Source: Ananas comosus (taxonomy: Eukaryota; Streptophyta; Magnoliopsida; Poales; Bromeliaceae). From it: a stretch of DNA of 64,000 bases. The notes beneath the pieces were generated by a model that was given only the letters and a program-made list of their open reading frames with translations, searched no databases and was not told the DNA's origin. Shown piece after piece: positions 60,040 to 64,000 of this stretch (the first letter of the stretch is position 1; every line of letters begins with the position of its first letter). The translations under genes were made by a program, and so were the position numbers. The stretch lies in assembly GCF_001540865.1 (NCBI RefSeq), contig NC_033629.1, forward strand, positions 6,775,278 through 6,839,277. The letters are read 5' to 3'.

Positions 60040-61489
60040 TCTGGTTACGCATTTGGTTCGCATTATGTTTTTAAGATACCCAGTAATCCAATCGGAATGA
60101 GAAAATATGACGGTGTTTGGCTAAATACATTAAGTAATCTATTCGGTAATCTTAAATTCACTTGGTAATGAGATTAATCCAAAGGTGCTAATCCTATTCC
60201 CTTGGGAGAGGGTAGGTATCTCACAGTAATTATTGGGGTAATGTTAAATTTTTTTAACCTGACCTATTATTTCCTCCCTCCCACCAACCTGTCACCAACC
60301 CGTCCCTGATCTCCTCTCACACCATGCAAGACTCTCCCCGACCTCTTATCTCGACCTAGGGCACCATGCCATGATCACCTCCACCAATCGCAGGGGCATT
60401 GCTCGCCATTTCTGAGGTTTCCTTGCTCCAGAACAAGGTTCGTGAGGTAATTTCTTCTCCATTTGCTTTTCCCATTTCAGATCTCAATTCTTTTTTTTTT
60501 ATTTTTTTATGGATTTATTGTTATGCCATGAGCAAAATTTTTCTAGTTTGTATTGATGCTATAAAATGTTGTTTAAGTTGGTTTAGTGCATTATTTGCTT
60601 TGATTTTGAAGGGATTTATTGTTTAAATGAGTTTATATTCTATTAGTTTTGATTTGGATAGGTTTATTGGTTAATTAGTTTAGATTTATACTGTAATTCT
60701 GAAAATGCATGTATTAATTGTTTAGTTTACTGTAATTTCCTTCCTTCTGTTTGCTCGCAATCACTAATTGGGAATAACATGAGGTAAAATCAGAGGGTCA
60801 CAGTAGTAAATGTCAATGATATGTTTTATGATATAGATTTTGCTGTCTATTTAGTTTCTTAGATTGAACATTTCCATTTCTCAAAATATTTTGTCACTAT
60901 AATATTTATTGTCCAAACCTCTTCCTGATTTTCGAAAGGCTATCTAAGATACCATTTGCAAATATATATATATAATTACGTAAATGTATACGTACGCAGA
61001 TCCCGTATTTTCGGGATTTGTGAGTAGTTTCTTGTACTTTTTACTAAATTAGTTCTTGAACTTTCACATAAGTTGTATTTCAGTCATCAAACATCTAATT
61101 TTTTTAATCATAAAATAATCATTTTATTCCTTTCTCTAAGATGGCATACTTACTTTAGTATAAATATCAAACTAGATTTTTTTGTTTTTAAGAGAAAGAT
61201 AGCAAGGTATCTCTTTCGTTCATTTTCCAGAAATGAACTTAGCCAAACATGTGAAGCAATCGTATGCAATGTACAAATGTGAAAGTTGATTAAATATTTT
61301 AGTAACGACTATGCATGGACCCAGTCGCTATATTAAGATAGTTAATCAGTGGATTATCCTATATTCTGGTCCCAATAAAATTATGGCATTAAGCCAATTG
61401 AATTGAAAAAGTTTTTCTTATGGCTAACTTATGTCTATGGAAATAATACTACATAAAAAAATACATTTATACATACTTCAATACATGGC

Positions 61490-61524
<35 letters not shown>

Positions 61525-62990
61525 AGAGAGAGAAAGAGGAGTACTTTTATATAAGTAGTTTGTCTAGGTTGAGTGGTCAAGTTGTAGAAGCTTTCATACA
61601 CATAGGTAGCTAATTGATCTTTTATCTATAAGATTCAGTATCCTTTGAGCATATTTGATATTCCTAGGTAATTGACATCATGCTTTTGAATATGCTAGAA
61701 AAGTATTTACTTTAGTTAATTTGAACAGATGAATAAGTTAATTCTCTGATAGTAACAAAAGAAAGTTGAGTTAAAAAGTACTATTTAATTGCTTTTTAAT
61801 TTAGTTTGACTGAATTTTTTTTTTTCTATTTGCTTTATTTTAGTTGTGTTGAAGATGGATCTAACTTCAAATGAATTCATGCCCGTGGTCGTGAGCATTA
61901 TAATGATATACATGGAGATGATTAGATTATTGCTACTTTTAAAATTAGTGGTGGTACTCTTTTATGTTAGACAACACATGAGACACCGTTGGGGAGGAAG
62001 ACAAACATTACAAAGGCACTTCATAAGACATATAAATATTAGGAGAATAATCTATGACAATGATCTGGCATGTTATGAGAACAATCGTATGGATCGAAGG
62101 GCATTTCATGCACTTTGTGACCTTCTATCGACCACTAGGAGATTAAGCGGGACCCGAAATATAGCAATAGAGGAAATGGTTTCTTTCTTTCTACATATTA
62201 TTGCACATGATGTGAAGAATAGGGTAATTAAAAGGCAATTTGTCAGATCGGGGGAAACAATAAGTAGACATTTTAGTATTGTTTTAATTGCTATCTTGCG
62301 ATGCCATGGAATTTTACTAAGAAAGTCTGAACCAATTTCTGAGAACTCAACTGATGAAAGGCAGAAGTGGTTTAAGGTATTAACTCTTTTTTTTCATAAA
62401 TCAATTGAAAATTATATGGCTAGTTTTAATACGCAAATAACAACACACAATTTTAATATGCAGAATTGTCTTGGTGCACTAGATAGAACTCATATCCTTG
62501 TTCATGTCCCTATAGTTGATAGGGCTAGATATCGAAATAAAAACAAAGATCTTACGACGAATGTGTTAGGAGTGTGCTCACAAGATATGCAATTTATCTA
62601 TATCTTGCCTAGTTGGGAGGGTTCAGCCTTAGACTCTAGGGTGCTTAGAGATGCTATCTCAAGACCAAATGGGCTAACGGTTCCCAAGGCAAGTGTCTAA
62701 TAGGGTGTTCATAGAATTATTTATATCTACAATCATTTAATTTATTTAATGCAATGTAAGTTATTATTATCTTTGTGATGCTGGTTATTCAAATGGCGAA
62801 AGGTTTCTCACGCCTTATAGAGGTCAACGGTATCATCTGAGTGAGCGGAGGCAAAATAAGAAGACGCAAACTCCACAAGAATTCTACAATTACAAACATT
62901 CGTCCACACGAAATGTCATTGAGAGATGTTTTGGATTACTAAAAAGACGATGGGCAATACTTAGAGGAAAGTCTTATTATCCTTTAAGGT
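60040..62990 (+). mobile_element. PIF/Harbinger-type DNA transposon, partial
   Basis: It contains a transposase (61846 onward). A possible left end is ggttacgcatttggttcgca near 60046, which resembles the ggttgcgtttggttcg start of the MITE at 62989. The right terminus is not seen: coding sequence is cut by that MITE. No second (Myb-like) ORF was recognised between 60.2 and 61.8 kb, which is AT-rich with (AT)n at 61495-61521. Confidence 0.55.
61855..62700 (+). CDS. PIF/Harbinger transposase, N-terminal exon
   Basis: Open frame from ATG 61855 (a longer non-ATG reading starts at 61846). RHFIRHINIRRIIYDND and FHALCDLLSTTRRLSGT are typical of plant PIF transposases, which cut and paste at TWA targets. 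The DDE nuclease core has Asp-213 in LGALDRTHI and Asp-263 in SALDSRVLRDAI (residues counted from 61846). The third acidic residue lies in the continuation at 62760-63000. The frame closes after RPNGLTVPKASV, where related genes have an intron. A lost or degenerate intron with a GC donor (AAG|GCAAGT) is possible. Confidence 0.85.
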   Translation: MDLTSNEFMPVVVSIIMIYMEMIRLLLLLKLVVVLFYVRQHMRHRWGGRQTLQRHFIRHINIRRIIYDNDLACYENNRMDRRAFHALCDLLSTTRRLSGTRNIAIEEMVSFFLHIIAHDVKNRVIKRQFVRSGETISRHFSIVLIAILRCHGILLRKSEPISENSTDERQKWFKVLTLFFHKSIENYMASFNTQITTHNFNMQNCLGALDRTHILVHVPIVDRARYRNKNKDLTTNVLGVCSQDMQFIYILPSWEGSALDSRVLRDAISRPNGLTVPKASV

Positions 62991-63000
62991 TGCGTTTGGT
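62760..63000 (+). pseudogene. PIF/Harbinger transposase, C-terminal part, truncated
   Basis: Reads YYYLCDAGYSNGERFLTPYR, then HLSERRQNK and the catalytic glutamate in NVIERCFGLLKRRWAIL (GAG at 62921-62923). It ends at about 62988 where a MITE begins, so the last 70 or so residues are missing. The phase of the join to the first exon is not resolved. Confidence 0.8.
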
Positions 63001-63348
63001 TCGAGTATAAGTAAGAACTGCTTATTCCAGAGATAGGTACAAGTTCAGGTATAAGCAGGAATTAGACCAATTTTACGTTTGGATGAAAATTAGATTGTTC
63101 CTAGGAATAAGGTAATAGTGTTTGGATGGTTAGATTGGAACAAGAGAAATAAGAGTTATAATTTGAAATTAAAATCATATTATCTAATTAATTAACATCA
63201 AAATATTACTTAAAATAAATAATAAATAAATTATATTATTAATTATTAATAATTAATTATAAATAATAAAATAATAATATAGATTATCTAATTATGAGTA
63301 ATAATTATTAATAATTATTAATTAATAATAATATCGATTATCTAATTA
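62989..63348. mobile_element. MITE truncating the transposase, enters gap
   Basis: It begins ggttgcgtttggttcgagta, a start common in plant PIF/hAT MITEs. Internal cgtttggatg motifs follow, then AT-rich attaataatta sequence up to the N run. The right end is not visible. Confidence 0.5.
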
Positions 63349-63495
63349 NNNNNNNNNNNNNNNNNNNNNNNNNNNNNNNNNNNNNNNNNNNNNNNNNNNN
63401 NNNNNNNNNNNNNNNNNNNNNNNNNNNNNNNNNNNNNNNNNNNNNNNNNNNNNNNNNNNNNNNNNNNNNNNNNNNNNNNNNNNNNNNNNNNNNNN
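63349..63495. other. Assembly gap (147 N)
   Basis: Run of N. It could hide the MITE end or, less likely, an OST48 5' exon. Confidence 1.
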
Positions 63496-64000
63496 TTGTT
63501 TTTTTTTTTTTTTTTTTTTTTTTCCTTCCTTCTCTCTTTTTACATATAGAGAAGAGGATTTTTTTTTAATTTAATTACTTTTTTTAATTGTAAAAATTTA
63601 AAATATATAATTATTTATGCCTAACTTTTTAATATTTTATATTGTATGTATTCAATATAAATTTTAATTTTAGAATCATTTAGATATAAATAATACAATA
63701 AAAAATTAAAACATAATATAATTAAGTTAATTTTTTATTTTAGTAAATTTAATTACGAAAATTACATAAAATATACTAACTAAATATGTAAAGTTACATT
63801 CAAATTTTGAAGTTAAAGTACCATCGATTAACTCAAATCTAACGTATAAAAAAATTAGATAATAAAAAATAAAAGTTTTGGAAGTGAATAGACGATTCAA
63901 AATGGTTCATAATTCAGAAAACTTTTATATGTTTTTACTGTCCCACGAGTGATTAATTTTACATTTAAAATTTTTTGAAATATCTAAAATTTGATTTGTT
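63496..64000. other. AT-rich DNA, no gene
   Basis: Starts with a long T run and is otherwise AT-rich with nothing recognisable. If the gene model is right, this is still OST48 intron. Confidence 0.6.

Noticed and set aside
60361..60460. Possible OST48 5' exon
   Set aside because: Neither strand encodes the expected conserved N-terminal region and phases do not fit; the missing exons are more likely beyond the window or in the gap.

Overview
The window is nuclear DNA of a flowering plant, most likely a monocot (inferred from residue choices in the one host gene; not proven). It has large introns, AT-rich intergenic DNA and dense nested transposons. Three assembly gaps are present (9710-9734, one N at 45560, 63349-63495).

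One ordinary host gene runs through almost the whole window on the minus strand. It encodes the 48-kDa subunit of the ER oligosaccharyltransferase (OST48, the plant DDOST/WBP1 orthologue). I reassembled it by eye from 12 small coding exons between 59956 and 1160. Eleven introns join them: ten GT-AG and one GC-AG. The exons total 1040 coding bases (345 residues plus stop) in 58.8 kb, so under 2% of the gene is coding. The first ~90 residues, with the signal peptide, lie beyond the right edge or in the gap at 63.4 kb.

The introns are graveyards of mobile DNA. The 19-kb intron at 2356-21327 holds a TRIM-like LTR element (4150-5312), four long-TIR MITEs (7.6-9.7 kb) and a decayed Tekay/Del-type Ty3/gypsy element (13.1-19.55 kb) whose 5' LTR is inverted or rearranged. 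The 27-kb intron at 22223-49184 holds a Russian-doll insertion. A chromovirus with 338-bp LTRs (TE2, 28006-48796, TSD ttaaa) was hit by a hAT-like MITE, which was hit by a Ty1/copia element (TE3, 29159-36888, TSD gatac), which was itself hit by three more hAT-like elements with 8-bp TSDs. TE2 was also hit by a young Reina-type gypsy element (TE4, 37267-43178, TSD tggtg) and by a Helitron-like element (45495-46904). Smaller introns to the right carry another hAT-like element containing a foldback element, more MITEs, and a PIF/Harbinger transposase (61.8-63.0 kb) close to the right edge.

No RNA genes, CRISPR arrays or prokaryotic features were seen. The points most worth checking are the transposon-swollen OST48 gene, the GTGCCG-rich hAT-like family, the loss of a catalytic aspartate in the otherwise young Reina element, and a duplicated (decoy) splice acceptor at 58.3 kb.
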